Source: an uncultured Caulobacterales bacterium
Lineage (GTDB): Bacteria > Pseudomonadota > Alphaproteobacteria > Caulobacterales > Maricaulaceae
NCBI GenBank assembly: GCA_937981945.1
Contig: CALJNJ010000027.1
Coordinates: 1-6,471, forward strand
Direction of reading: 5' to 3'
DNA: 6,471 nucleotides
Below are positions 1 to 5,166 of the stretch, piece after piece (the first letter of the stretch is position 1; every line of letters begins with the position of its first letter). The notes below the pieces were generated by a model. That model worked only from the letters and a program-made list of their open reading frames with translations. It was not told the DNA's origin and ran no database searches. The position numbers and the translations under genes were made by a program.

Positions 1-44
1 AGGCGATCTCTGTGGTCCAGATAGTGAGGCCGTTCTTTTGTCAT
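1..44 (-). CDS. radC: RadC/JAB-domain DNA repair-type protein, N-terminal fragment cut by the window edge
   Basis: Only the first 14 codons are inside the window. They read MTKERPHYLDHRDR, followed by the start of a further codon. The HYLxHRxR pattern near the N-terminus is what I know from RadC-family proteins, which continue into a helix-hairpin-helix region and a JAB/MPN metalloprotease-like domain. Those domains lie outside the window and cannot be checked. The start ATG overlaps the map stop codon by one base (TAATG), so translation is probably coupled and this is the fourth gene of the yjbQ-sfsA-map operon. In many alphaproteobacteria radC follows map directly, which supports the call. 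The identification rests on a short peptide and on gene order. Confidence 0.72.
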   Translation of the reverse strand, partial: MTKERPHYLDHRDR

Positions 45-865
45 TAAGCGTAGGGCGGCCTGTGGAGTTCGGTCGGGGACGTCGTAAAGATTTCGCACCC
101 GTCTTTTGTAACCCCGATCGAATGTTCAAACTGTGCCGTCAGCTTGCGGTCCCGGGTCACGGCCGTCCAGCCATCCGATAAGACCTTCACGTGAGGCTTG
201 CCCAAATTAATCATGGGCTCGATGGTAAAGAACATACCTTCTTTGAGGACTTCGCCCTGACCGGGCCGGCCGAAATGCAGGATGTTCGGCGCGTCATGGA
301 AAAGACGTCCCAGTCCGTGGCCGCAAAAGTCAGTCACAACCGAACAGCGTTCTCCCTCGGCGAATTTCTGAATGGCGTGTCCGATATCGCCCGTTGTATT
401 GCCGGGCTTGACCTGTGCAATGCCGAGCATAAGACTGTCATAAGTGATCTGCATGAGGCGCTCGGCCCGGCGACTGACATTACCGACGGGGTACATACGC
501 GATGTATCGCCGTGCCATCCGTCAACAATTACGGTTACATCAATATTGACGATGTCCCCATCCTTGAGCGGCTTGGGGCCGGGGATACCGTGGCAGACCA
601 CATGATTGATGGAGGTGCAGGTTGTGTGCTGATAGCCGCGATAACCCAAACAGGCCGGGACGCCGCCATTATCAACCACAAATTCAAACGCGGCTTTATC
701 CAAAGCTTCCGTTGAAACACCGGGCTTTACCATGGGGACCAGCATGTCCAGGCATTGAGCCGCCAAACGGCCCGCCTTGCGCATGCCCTCGAACCCATCA
801 GGCCCGTGGAGTTTTATGGCTCCGTCGCGCTCCGGCGGCGCGTCAATGGCGTCTACATAATTCAT
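44..865 (-). CDS. map: Type I methionine aminopeptidase
   Basis: This cytoplasmic metalloenzyme removes the initiator methionine from new proteins. The 273 residues match a type I enzyme with a short N-terminal extension. The five expected metal ligands are visible: Asp109 (in NIDV), Asp120 (in HGDTS), His183 (in GHGLG), Glu216 (in TIEPM) and Glu247 (in QFEHS). His92 in CHGIP corresponds to the substrate-binding histidine of the family. There is no N-terminal zinc-finger linker, so it is the bacterial short form. The ATG start lies 7 bp after the sfsA stop with no strong Shine-Dalgarno, which suggests dependence on upstream translation. The stop overlaps the radC start. All key residues are present, so the enzyme should be active. 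Confidence 0.97.
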   Translation of the reverse strand: MNYVDAIDAPPERDGAIKLHGPDGFEGMRKAGRLAAQCLDMLVPMVKPGVSTEALDKAAFEFVVDNGGVPACLGYRGYQHTTCTSINHVVCHGIPGPKPLKDGDIVNIDVTVIVDGWHGDTSRMYPVGNVSRRAERLMQITYDSLMLGIAQVKPGNTTGDIGHAIQKFAEGERCSVVTDFCGHGLGRLFHDAPNILHFGRPGQGEVLKEGMFFTIEPMINLGKPHVKVLSDGWTAVTRDRKLTAQFEHSIGVTKDGCEIFTTSPTELHRPPYA

Positions 866-872
866 GCAGGGC

Positions 873-1571
873 CTATATCAGGGCTTTGAGACTTTTATCA
901 AGCCTAATACCGTCAGGATCAATTATTGTTGAATAGACCAGTTTCTCAACGCCGACTTCCTGTGCTTTGGTAAATTCTGCCGCATATTCAGGGTCAATAT
1001 CGTCGGCGAGCTTGAAAGCTGCGCAGTCGTCACGGTTCACCAGATAGACCATGACCGCGCGGTGGCCGAGGCGTACCATATCGGCAAGTTCGCGCAAATG
1101 TTTGGTGCCGCGAGCCGTCGGACTGTCGGGAAATTCTGCCAAACCCGTATGCCGCGACAGGGTGACGTTTTTAATCTCCACATAGCATAGCGGCTTTTCA
1201 GCGTCCTCCAGCAGGATATCGATCCGGCTGTTTTGGCCGTATTTCACTTCCCGCCGCAGAGTCTCGTAACCGGCCAGTTCGGGGATTTGTCCGGCGTTGA
1301 CGGCTTCCTCAACGATAGCGTTAGGCAGGGCCGTATTGATGCAAACTTTGGCGCCGCCGATTTCGATGACTTGCCAATCCCATTTCAGCTTGCGGTTTTT
1401 ATTTTGCGCAGCGGTCACCCAAACGGAAGACCCTTCGTCTTTGACGCCCATCATGGAACCTGAATTGGCGCAATGAGCGATGATGATCTCGCCGTCCAGG
1501 TCTATGTCGGCCAGAAAGCGCTTATAGCGTTTGACCAGCTTTCCTTTTTGAACGGGGGCCGGGAATTTCAT
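873..1571 (-). CDS. sfsA: SfsA family protein (sugar fermentation stimulation protein / putative nuclease)
   Basis: This is a 232-residue SfsA homologue, normal for the family. The N-terminal part (about 1-80) has the conserved RYKRFLADI stretch and the AHCANSGSM motif at 33-40, consistent with an OB-like nucleic-acid-binding region. The C-terminal part carries a PD-(D/E)XK-like signature: SRID around 115-118, VEIKNVTL at 131-138 with Glu132 and Lys134, then FPDSPTARGTKHL from 147. The family was named for effects on maltose metabolism in E. coli, and its real role is uncertain. The chosen ATG forms an ATGA overlap with the yjbQ stop. The frame is open further upstream to 1754, but that stretch is yjbQ read out of frame and precedes the family's normal start. 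Confidence 0.95.
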   Translation of the reverse strand: MKFPAPVQKGKLVKRYKRFLADIDLDGEIIIAHCANSGSMMGVKDEGSSVWVTAAQNKNRKLKWDWQVIEIGGAKVCINTALPNAIVEEAVNAGQIPELAGYETLRREVKYGQNSRIDILLEDAEKPLCYVEIKNVTLSRHTGLAEFPDSPTARGTKHLRELADMVRLGHRAVMVYLVNRDDCAAFKLADDIDPEYAAEFTKAQEVGVEKLVYSTIIDPDGIRLDKSLKALI

Positions 1572-1984
1572 GAAATATGCCCCGCGACGGTTCTGTGATG
1601 CGGACGGTCTCTGTGCTCGAACAGATAAATGCCTTGCCAAGTGCCGAGCATGAGTTTGCCGTCCATAATTGGAATATTGATGGAGACCGGTGTGAGGGCG
1701 GCCTTGATATGGGCCGGCATATCGTCCGGGCCTTCGCAAGTATGCCTGACCCAATCCATGGCCGGGTCATTCGTGCCGGGAACCAGCCGTCTGAAGAATT
1801 CATTCATATCCGTGCGAACATCAGGATCCGCGTTTTCTGATATCAGCAAAGAACAGGATGTGTGCCGAACAAAAAGCGTCAACAGGCCCGAGCCGTCACA
1901 ATTTTCATCAACATAATTCATCACCTTGCGGGTAAAGTCATATAAACCCGGTCCGGATGTCGATATTTCAAACAAAGTGGTCAT
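1568..1984 (-). CDS. yjbQ: YjbQ/UPF0047 family protein
   Basis: This is a small cytoplasmic protein of the YjbQ (UPF0047) family, 138 residues from the ATG, which is the typical family length. Recognisable blocks are VRHTSCSLLISENADPDVR at 39-57, EGPDDMPAHIKAAL at 84-97, and LMLGTWQGIYLFEHR at 111-125. The histidines in the first and last blocks are the family's candidate active-site or metal positions. The cellular function is not settled; weak thiamine-phosphate-synthase activity has been reported for the E. coli protein. A GTG at 2020 would add 12 residues, but the ATG at 1984 gives the family-like N-terminus. Neither start has a good Shine-Dalgarno. It is the first gene of the minus-strand operon, overlaps sfsA by 4 bp, and lies divergent to the CinA-type gene. 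Confidence 0.93.
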   Translation of the reverse strand: MTTLFEISTSGPGLYDFTRKVMNYVDENCDGSGLLTLFVRHTSCSLLISENADPDVRTDMNEFFRRLVPGTNDPAMDWVRHTCEGPDDMPAHIKAALTPVSINIPIMDGKLMLGTWQGIYLFEHRDRPHHRTVAGHIS

Positions 1985-2035
1985 TGTAAGTGCTATAGGG
2001 TGATTCAAATTGGCTTTCACCCCGTAAGATAAAAT
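1985..2035. promoter_or_regulatory. Divergent intergenic region between yjbQ and the CinA-type gene
   Basis: These 51 bp must hold, or overlap, the promoters for both directions. On the plus strand TAAGAT (2025-2030) is a fair -10 candidate, with TTCAAA at 2004-2009 as a poor, short-spaced (15 bp) -35. It would start transcription almost at the CinA-type ATG. Neither divergent ATG is preceded by a convincing Shine-Dalgarno. The placement of promoters is inference only. Confidence 0.35.
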
Positions 2036-2764
2036 ATGAAAACTGTTACAGCCGGCGTGCTTTTAATCGGAGACGAGCTTCTCTCCGGACGCACTCAAGA
2101 CACTAATCTGAAAACCATCGCCAATTTTCTGACGCCTTTGGGGGTTCAAATCGGGGAGGCCAGAGTTTTGGCCGATGACAAGGATTTGATTGTTTCGGCG
2201 GTCAGGACGTTTTCAGAGCGATTTGATTATGTGTTTACCACCGGCGGGATCGGCCCGACCCATGATGATATCACGGCGGATTGCATTGCCGAGGCCTTTG
2301 GCGTCGACATTGGCGAGCGTGAAGATGCCATGGATGAGCTTTTGAAGCGCTATGAGCCGGAGGATTTGAATGCGGCCCGGCGGCGCATGGCCCGTATTCC
2401 CAAGGGGGCGAGCCTGATCAAAAATCCTGTTTCTATGGCGCCCGGCTTTCAAACGGAAAACGTATTCACCATGGCGGGCGTGCCGCAAATCATGAAAGCC
2501 ATGCTTGAAGATATTGATCACAGGATTGACGGCGGGCATGTCGTTTTAAAACGAACGGTTCCGGTTAAAGGGAAAGGCGAGGGGGATGTCGCCGAATCAT
2601 TAGGGGCTTTATCCGAAAAGTATCCGGAGATCAGCATTGGGAGCTACCCGTTTTTCGATGGGAACGGTTACGGCCTCAATGTGGTTCTACGGGGATATGA
2701 TGATGGTGAATTGGCAGATATTGAAACTGAATTGCGGGCAATGCTGGACAAAATATCCATTTAA
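2036..2764 (+). CDS. Stand-alone CinA N-terminal/MoCF-domain protein (competence/damage-inducible protein A-like)
   Basis: This 242-residue protein carries a MoCF_biosynth (molybdopterin-binding) fold of the type found in the N-terminal half of CinA. Diagnostic motifs are GDELLSGRTQDTN at 12-24, TTGGIGPTHDDIT at 68-80 and MAGVPQIMKAML at 146-157. The remaining ~80 residues resemble the short domain that follows MoCF in CinA. The C-terminal PncC-type nicotinamide-nucleotide amidase domain of full-length CinA (about 400 residues) is absent, as is common in alphaproteobacteria. In CinA this part has been linked to ADP-ribose pyrophosphatase activity; whether this short form does the same, or acts on molybdopterin, cannot be told here. 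It lies divergent to yjbQ. No Shine-Dalgarno is seen before the ATG, so a leaderless or weakly initiated message is possible. Confidence 0.92.
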   Translation: MKTVTAGVLLIGDELLSGRTQDTNLKTIANFLTPLGVQIGEARVLADDKDLIVSAVRTFSERFDYVFTTGGIGPTHDDITADCIAEAFGVDIGEREDAMDELLKRYEPEDLNAARRRMARIPKGASLIKNPVSMAPGFQTENVFTMAGVPQIMKAMLEDIDHRIDGGHVVLKRTVPVKGKGEGDVAESLGALSEKYPEISIGSYPFFDGNGYGLNVVLRGYDDGELADIETELRAMLDKISI

Positions 2765-2773
2765 AACAAGTTT

Positions 2774-2803
2774 TTGACAGGCGTTTATACAAAAATGTAG
2801 AAT
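2774..2803 (+). promoter_or_regulatory. Sigma70-type promoter for the secreted-protein gene at 2868
   Basis: A perfect -35 TTGACA (2774-2779) is followed by an 18-bp spacer and the -10 TAGAAT (2798-2803, 5 of 6 to consensus). Transcription would start near 2810, giving an untranslated leader of about 58 bases. It begins 10 bp after the CinA-type stop codon, so the downstream genes have their own promoter. Dyad 1 (2785-2802) fills the spacer and covers most of the -10, a layout typical of repressor occlusion. Confidence 0.72.
2785..2802. promoter_or_regulatory. Operator-like dyad 1 (TTCTACA-N4-TGTAGAA family)
   Basis: The site reads TTATACA-AAAA-TGTAGAA, an 18-bp inverted repeat with one mismatch between its arms. 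It sits between the -35 and -10 elements and over the -10. Together with two further copies spaced 30 and 26 bp apart (start to start), it is best explained as a binding site for a dimeric regulator. The regulator is not encoded in the window. Confidence 0.65.
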
Positions 2804-2814
2804 TACTTATTGCC

Positions 2815-2832
2815 TTCTACATAAATGTCGAA
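2815..2832. promoter_or_regulatory. Operator-like dyad 2 (TTCTACA-N4-TGTAGAA family)
   Basis: The site reads TTCTACA-TAAA-TGTCGAA, with one mismatch between the 7-bp arms. It lies just downstream of the predicted transcription start (~2810), so a bound regulator could block promoter clearance. It starts 30 bp after dyad 1. Confidence 0.65.
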
Positions 2833-2840
2833 TACACACC

Positions 2841-2858
2841 TTCTACGAAATTGTAGAG
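2841..2858. promoter_or_regulatory. Operator-like dyad 3 overlapping the ribosome binding site
   Basis: The site reads TTCTACG-AAAT-TGTAGAG. As DNA it is the weakest match of the three, with two positions off the consensus. As RNA it still folds well: bases 2840-2847 pair with 2852-2859 (including U-G and G-U pairs) around an AAAU loop. The 3' arm runs into the Shine-Dalgarno GAGGAG (2856-2861), which sits 6 nt before the ATG at 2868. It could act as a third operator, as an RNA hairpin masking the ribosome binding site, or both. Confidence 0.55.
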
Positions 2859-2867
2859 GAGTGTATT

Positions 2868-3332
2868 ATGTTGAATTTCAAAACCAATTCCCTTCTGGCT
2901 TTGGCAGCCCTGCTGCTTTGGTCAGGCCCCGTTAGTGCCACCATTATTGATTGCGAGACAAAACCGGGGTCGTGTGAGCTCGAACCGATTGTTCAGGAAG
3001 ACGCCCATTACGAAATATCGATTATTCCCGGAGCTTATGAATGGCAAGACGGCGTGACGGAAGGTTACGCGCTGGAATATGAAGTTTTGCCAACCAAGTG
3101 GAAAGTCGAAGAAGCGACTGTAACGGTCACACCGGCTGTTGTTAAAAAAGTCGGTGTTCGAAATATCAAAACACCGGCGGTCTCCAAAAAGGTCAAACGC
3201 CGCATTGTGACCGAACACGCCCAGCCTCTGGCGAGACTGAAACCCTTTGAGATCAAAGACGGCCGAACGCGGGTCCAGGTCACCAAGCCAAAGGTCGTCG
3301 AAAGACGTATTCCGGCCAAATTAGTCCATTAG
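2868..3332 (+). CDS. Secreted basic protein with TPAVxKKV repeats, function unknown
   Basis: I do not recognise this 154-residue protein. It opens with a clear Sec signal peptide: Lys5, a hydrophobic core at about 9-18, and likely cleavage after VSA at residue 24. The mature part has two early cysteines (29 and 36) that could form a disulfide, an acidic or neutral segment to about 70, then a basic, Val/Pro/Lys-rich stretch. That stretch contains two copies of TPAVxKKV, at 88-95 and 102-109, a 14-residue period, and later TKPKVVERRIPAKLV (139-153). The pattern recalls alphaproteobacterial envelope proteins with Pro-Ala-x-Tyr/Val repeats, but that is only a resemblance. GAGGAG 6 nt upstream fixes the start. 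It has its own promoter with three operator-like dyads and probably forms a pair with the next gene. Confidence 0.85.
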   Translation: MLNFKTNSLLALAALLLWSGPVSATIIDCETKPGSCELEPIVQEDAHYEISIIPGAYEWQDGVTEGYALEYEVLPTKWKVEEATVTVTPAVVKKVGVRNIKTPAVSKKVKRRIVTEHAQPLARLKPFEIKDGRTRVQVTKPKVVERRIPAKLVH

Positions 3333-3336
3333 TCAG

Positions 3337-3708
3337 ATGATCTCCCATCTGATTTTGACCGCAGCTTTTCCCATTTATTCAGGTAATTTGACGGGTTGTG
3401 ATTATCGGGCTCAGGCGGGACTGTTGAATATAGGCCCCGGTTTCTGGGTGGAATACGAACCGCCCAAATACGAAATGCGAGATGATTGGATTAAAATTAA
3501 CGGGCAAACGGAGTGGGTAGTCAAAGCTTCGGGCGGTTACGAGCGTGTGAATTCACAGGCCACCACACGAACCGTCAAGCGGCGTATGCTGGTCAGTCCT
3601 GCAACATTCACTTTAAAGGACATGAGCGGGAAGGCCATCGGATATTATTCGGCCAATGAGCTGCGCAAATATGTTTGCAACGTGCTCGACGTCAATTTTC
3701 CGTCTTAA
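3337..3708 (+). CDS. Putative exported or lipoprotein-like protein, function unknown
   Basis: This is an unrecognised 123-residue protein, 4 bp behind the previous gene and without a visible Shine-Dalgarno. The N-terminus is hydrophobic (about 4-15) and ends in LTGC (18-21), which fits a lipobox with Cys21 as the lipidated residue. However, the n-region has no Lys or Arg. An in-frame TAG at 3322 rules out a longer ATG/GTG start, so either the signal is atypical or the start is unusual. The middle holds PPKYEMRDDWIKI (42-54) and TTRTVKRRMLVSPATF (76-91). The latter resembles the KKVKRRIVTEHA segment of the upstream protein, which suggests distant relatedness or a shared role. A second cysteine is at 114. 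Its stop interlocks with that of the convergent small membrane gene. Confidence 0.72.
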   Translation: MISHLILTAAFPIYSGNLTGCDYRAQAGLLNIGPGFWVEYEPPKYEMRDDWIKINGQTEWVVKASGGYERVNSQATTRTVKRRMLVSPATFTLKDMSGKAIGYYSANELRKYVCNVLDVNFPS

Positions 3709-3893
3709 TCTTCCGTTTCAACTTCAATTTTCACGGCTTCACTGTCTTCCGAATGTGAAAACGCCAAAAACGTCAAACTCAGTGAAAAGAGGAAGCTGGC
3801 CAGGTAAAACAAATAGTCGTGCCGGTTAAACAACACGATCAAAGCGGCCCATAGCAACAGCCCGTAAAAGGGAATAAATGGCTTGCGTATCAT
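3705..3893 (-). CDS. Small two-helix membrane protein, function unknown
   Basis: This 62-residue protein has two predicted membrane helices, at about 8-22 (PFYGLLLWAALIVLF) and 27-45 (YLFYLASFLFSLSLTFLAF). They are separated by a short NRHD loop. The N-terminus is basic (MIRK) and the C-terminal tail is acidic (SEDSEAVKIEVETED). Lys/Arg at the N-terminus suggests both ends face the cytoplasm. A near-perfect Shine-Dalgarno, GGAGGT, lies 5 nt before the ATG on this strand, which makes it a real gene despite its size. Its TAA stop shares bases with the TAA of the convergent gene (TTAA, 3705-3708). No family is recognised. Its promoter must lie in 3894-4056, in the gap shared with adhC/frmA. Confidence 0.75.
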   Translation of the reverse strand: MIRKPFIPFYGLLLWAALIVLFNRHDYLFYLASFLFSLSLTFLAFSHSEDSEAVKIEVETED

Positions 3894-3964
3894 TTTTGAC
3901 CTCCGGTTATGTTCTCGCTTGAAACGTGCAATCCTTGTGCCGGTTTCTCCTATTAAGAAAATTT

Positions 3965-4020
3965 ATGCCGTTCGTATTCGTTTGAATTTCACTTTGAGGC
4001 GTCTTTTCTTTTAACGGCAT
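3965..4020. repeat. Inverted repeat ATGCCGTT / AACGGCAT in the gap before the formaldehyde operon
   Basis: Two perfect 8-bp arms, 3965-3972 and 4013-4020, are separated by 40 bp in the 163-bp divergent gap between the small membrane gene and adhC/frmA. The right arm also overlaps a small GGCA-TCT-TGCC hairpin (4016-4026), so two alternative pairings are possible. It could be a split operator or a leader structure, but 8 bp at this distance may be chance. I see no convincing sigma70 promoter in this gap. Confidence 0.3.
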
Positions 4021-4056
4021 CTTGCCTAAGGTTATTCCGGATTAGGGAGAAGTCTT

Positions 4057-5166
4057 ATGAAAACACGCGCTGCCGTTGCCTTCGAGGCCAAGAAACCACT
4101 GGAAATCGTCGAAGTCGATTTGGAAGGCCCAAAAGCCGGAGAAGTTCTGGTTGAAATTATGGCGACGGGCGTTTGTCATACGGATAGTTACACACTGGAC
4201 GGGTTTGACAGCGAAGGCCTGTTTCCTTCCATTTTGGGCCATGAGGGCGCCGGGATCGTGCGCGAAGTGGGCAAGGGCGTAACCTCCCTTAAAGCCGGGG
4301 ATCACGTTATCCCGCTTTACACGCCGGAATGCCGCCAGTGTAAATCCTGCCTCTCCGGCAAAACCAATCTCTGTACGGCCATTCGCGCCACGCAGGGCAA
4401 GGGCTTGATGCCCGATGGGACGAGCCGATTTTCCTATAAGGGCGAAACCATTTATCATTATATGGGCTGCTCAACCTTTTCCAATTTTACGGTGCTGCCC
4501 GAGATCGCTCTGGCAAAAATCCGCGACGACGCACCGTTTGACAAATGCTGTTATGTGGGCTGCGGCGTCACAACCGGCATTGGAGCCGTGACCAATACGG
4601 CCAAAGTTCAGGCCGGTGATAACGTGATTGTCTTTGGCCTGGGCGGTATTGGCCTGAACGTCATTCAAGGCGCAAAAATGGTCGGCGCCAATATGATTGT
4701 CGGTGTGGATATCAATGATGATAAAAAGCATTGGGGAGAGAAATTCGGCATGACCCATTTCGTCAATCCGCGTAACATCAAAGGCGATGTGGTGCAGCAT
4801 CTGGTTGAGCTCACCGATGGCGGCGCCGATCACACATTTGACGCGACCGGCAATACCGAAGTCATGCGCCAGGCACTGGAGGCCTGTCACCGAGGGTGGG
4901 GCGTTTCCACCATTATTGGCGTAGCTGAAGCGGGCAAGGAAATCTCAACCCGTCCGTTTCAGCTGGTCACGGGCCGGGTCTGGAAAGGCACAGCCTTTGG
5001 CGGCGCCAAAGGCCGGACCGATGTGCCCAAGATTGTCGACTGGTATATGAACGGTAAAATCGCCATCGACCCCATGATTACGCATACTTTCAAGCTCGAG
5101 GATATCAATAAGGCCTTTGATTTGATGCATGAGGGCAAGTCAATTCGGTCCGTAATCGTATATTAG
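4057..5166 (+). CDS. adhC/frmA: S-(hydroxymethyl)glutathione dehydrogenase / class III alcohol dehydrogenase
   Basis: This enzyme oxidises S-hydroxymethylglutathione, formed from formaldehyde and glutathione, to S-formylglutathione using NAD+ in the cytoplasm. The 369 residues are the normal length. Catalytic zinc ligands are Cys40 (GVCHTD), His62 (GHE) and Cys169 (VGCG); structural zinc ligands are Cys92, Cys95, Cys98 and Cys106. The Rossmann motif GLGGIG is at 194-199, with Asp218 ending the second strand, which favours NAD. The class III signature [17 protein letters not shown] (109-125) contains Arg110, equivalent to the arginine that binds the glutathione carboxylate; Asp51 matches another class III residue. 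GGGAGA lies 6 nt before the ATG. It heads a tight plus-strand operon ending, within the window, in fghA. Its glutathione-dependent function is secure. Confidence 0.97.
   Translation: MKTRAAVAFEAKKPLEIVEVDLEGPKAGEVLVEIMATGVCHTDSYTLDGFDSEGLFPSILGHEGAGIVREVGKGVTSLKAGDHVIPLYTPECRQCKSCLSGKTNLCTAIRATQGKGLMPDGTSRFSYKGETIYHYMGCSTFSNFTVLPEIALAKIRDDAPFDKCCYVGCGVTTGIGAVTNTAKVQAGDNVIVFGLGGIGLNVIQGAKMVGANMIVGVDINDDKKHWGEKFGMTHFVNPRNIKGDVVQHLVELTDGGADHTFDATGNTEVMRQALEACHRGWGVSTIIGVAEAGKEISTRPFQLVTGRVWKGTAFGGAKGRTDVPKIVDWYMNGKIAIDPMITHTFKLEDINKAFDLMHEGKSIRSVIVY

Noticed and set aside
191..715. Plus-strand 174-residue open frame
   Set aside because: It is antisense to map, whose catalytic residues are all intact; no family features and no ribosome binding site were seen.
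1572..1754. N-terminal 61-residue extension of SfsA to an upstream ATG
   Set aside because: The stretch lies entirely inside yjbQ in another frame, is Arg/His/Gln-rich without SfsA features, and the ATG at 1571 gives the family's normal start with an ATGA overlap.
1985..2020. GTG start adding 12 residues to YjbQ
   Set aside because: The ATG at 1984 gives the family's usual 138-residue length, and the extension would leave only 15 bp before the divergent gene. It is not fully excluded because neither start has a good ribosome binding site.
2765..2784. Rho-independent terminator after the CinA-type gene
   Set aside because: There is a T-run (2771-2775) but no G/C-rich stem before it.
2785..2858. 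Calling the dyads BlaI/MecI/CopY operators, or a CRISPR-like repeat
   Set aside because: The TACA/TGTA half-sites are similar to BlaI-type sites but the central spacing is 4 bp rather than 2, and no such regulator is in the window. The units are dyads with uneven spacing and no spacer structure, so not CRISPR.
2868..3708. One gene broken by a frameshift near 3325-3337
   Set aside because: The second frame starts with its own hydrophobic segment and LTGC motif, and an in-frame TAG at 3322 separates them; two adjacent genes is the simpler reading.
4471..4890. Minus-strand open frame of 139 residues, and a second at 4042-4458
   Set aside because: Both are antisense shadows of adhC/frmA, whose zinc ligands and Rossmann motif are unambiguous.
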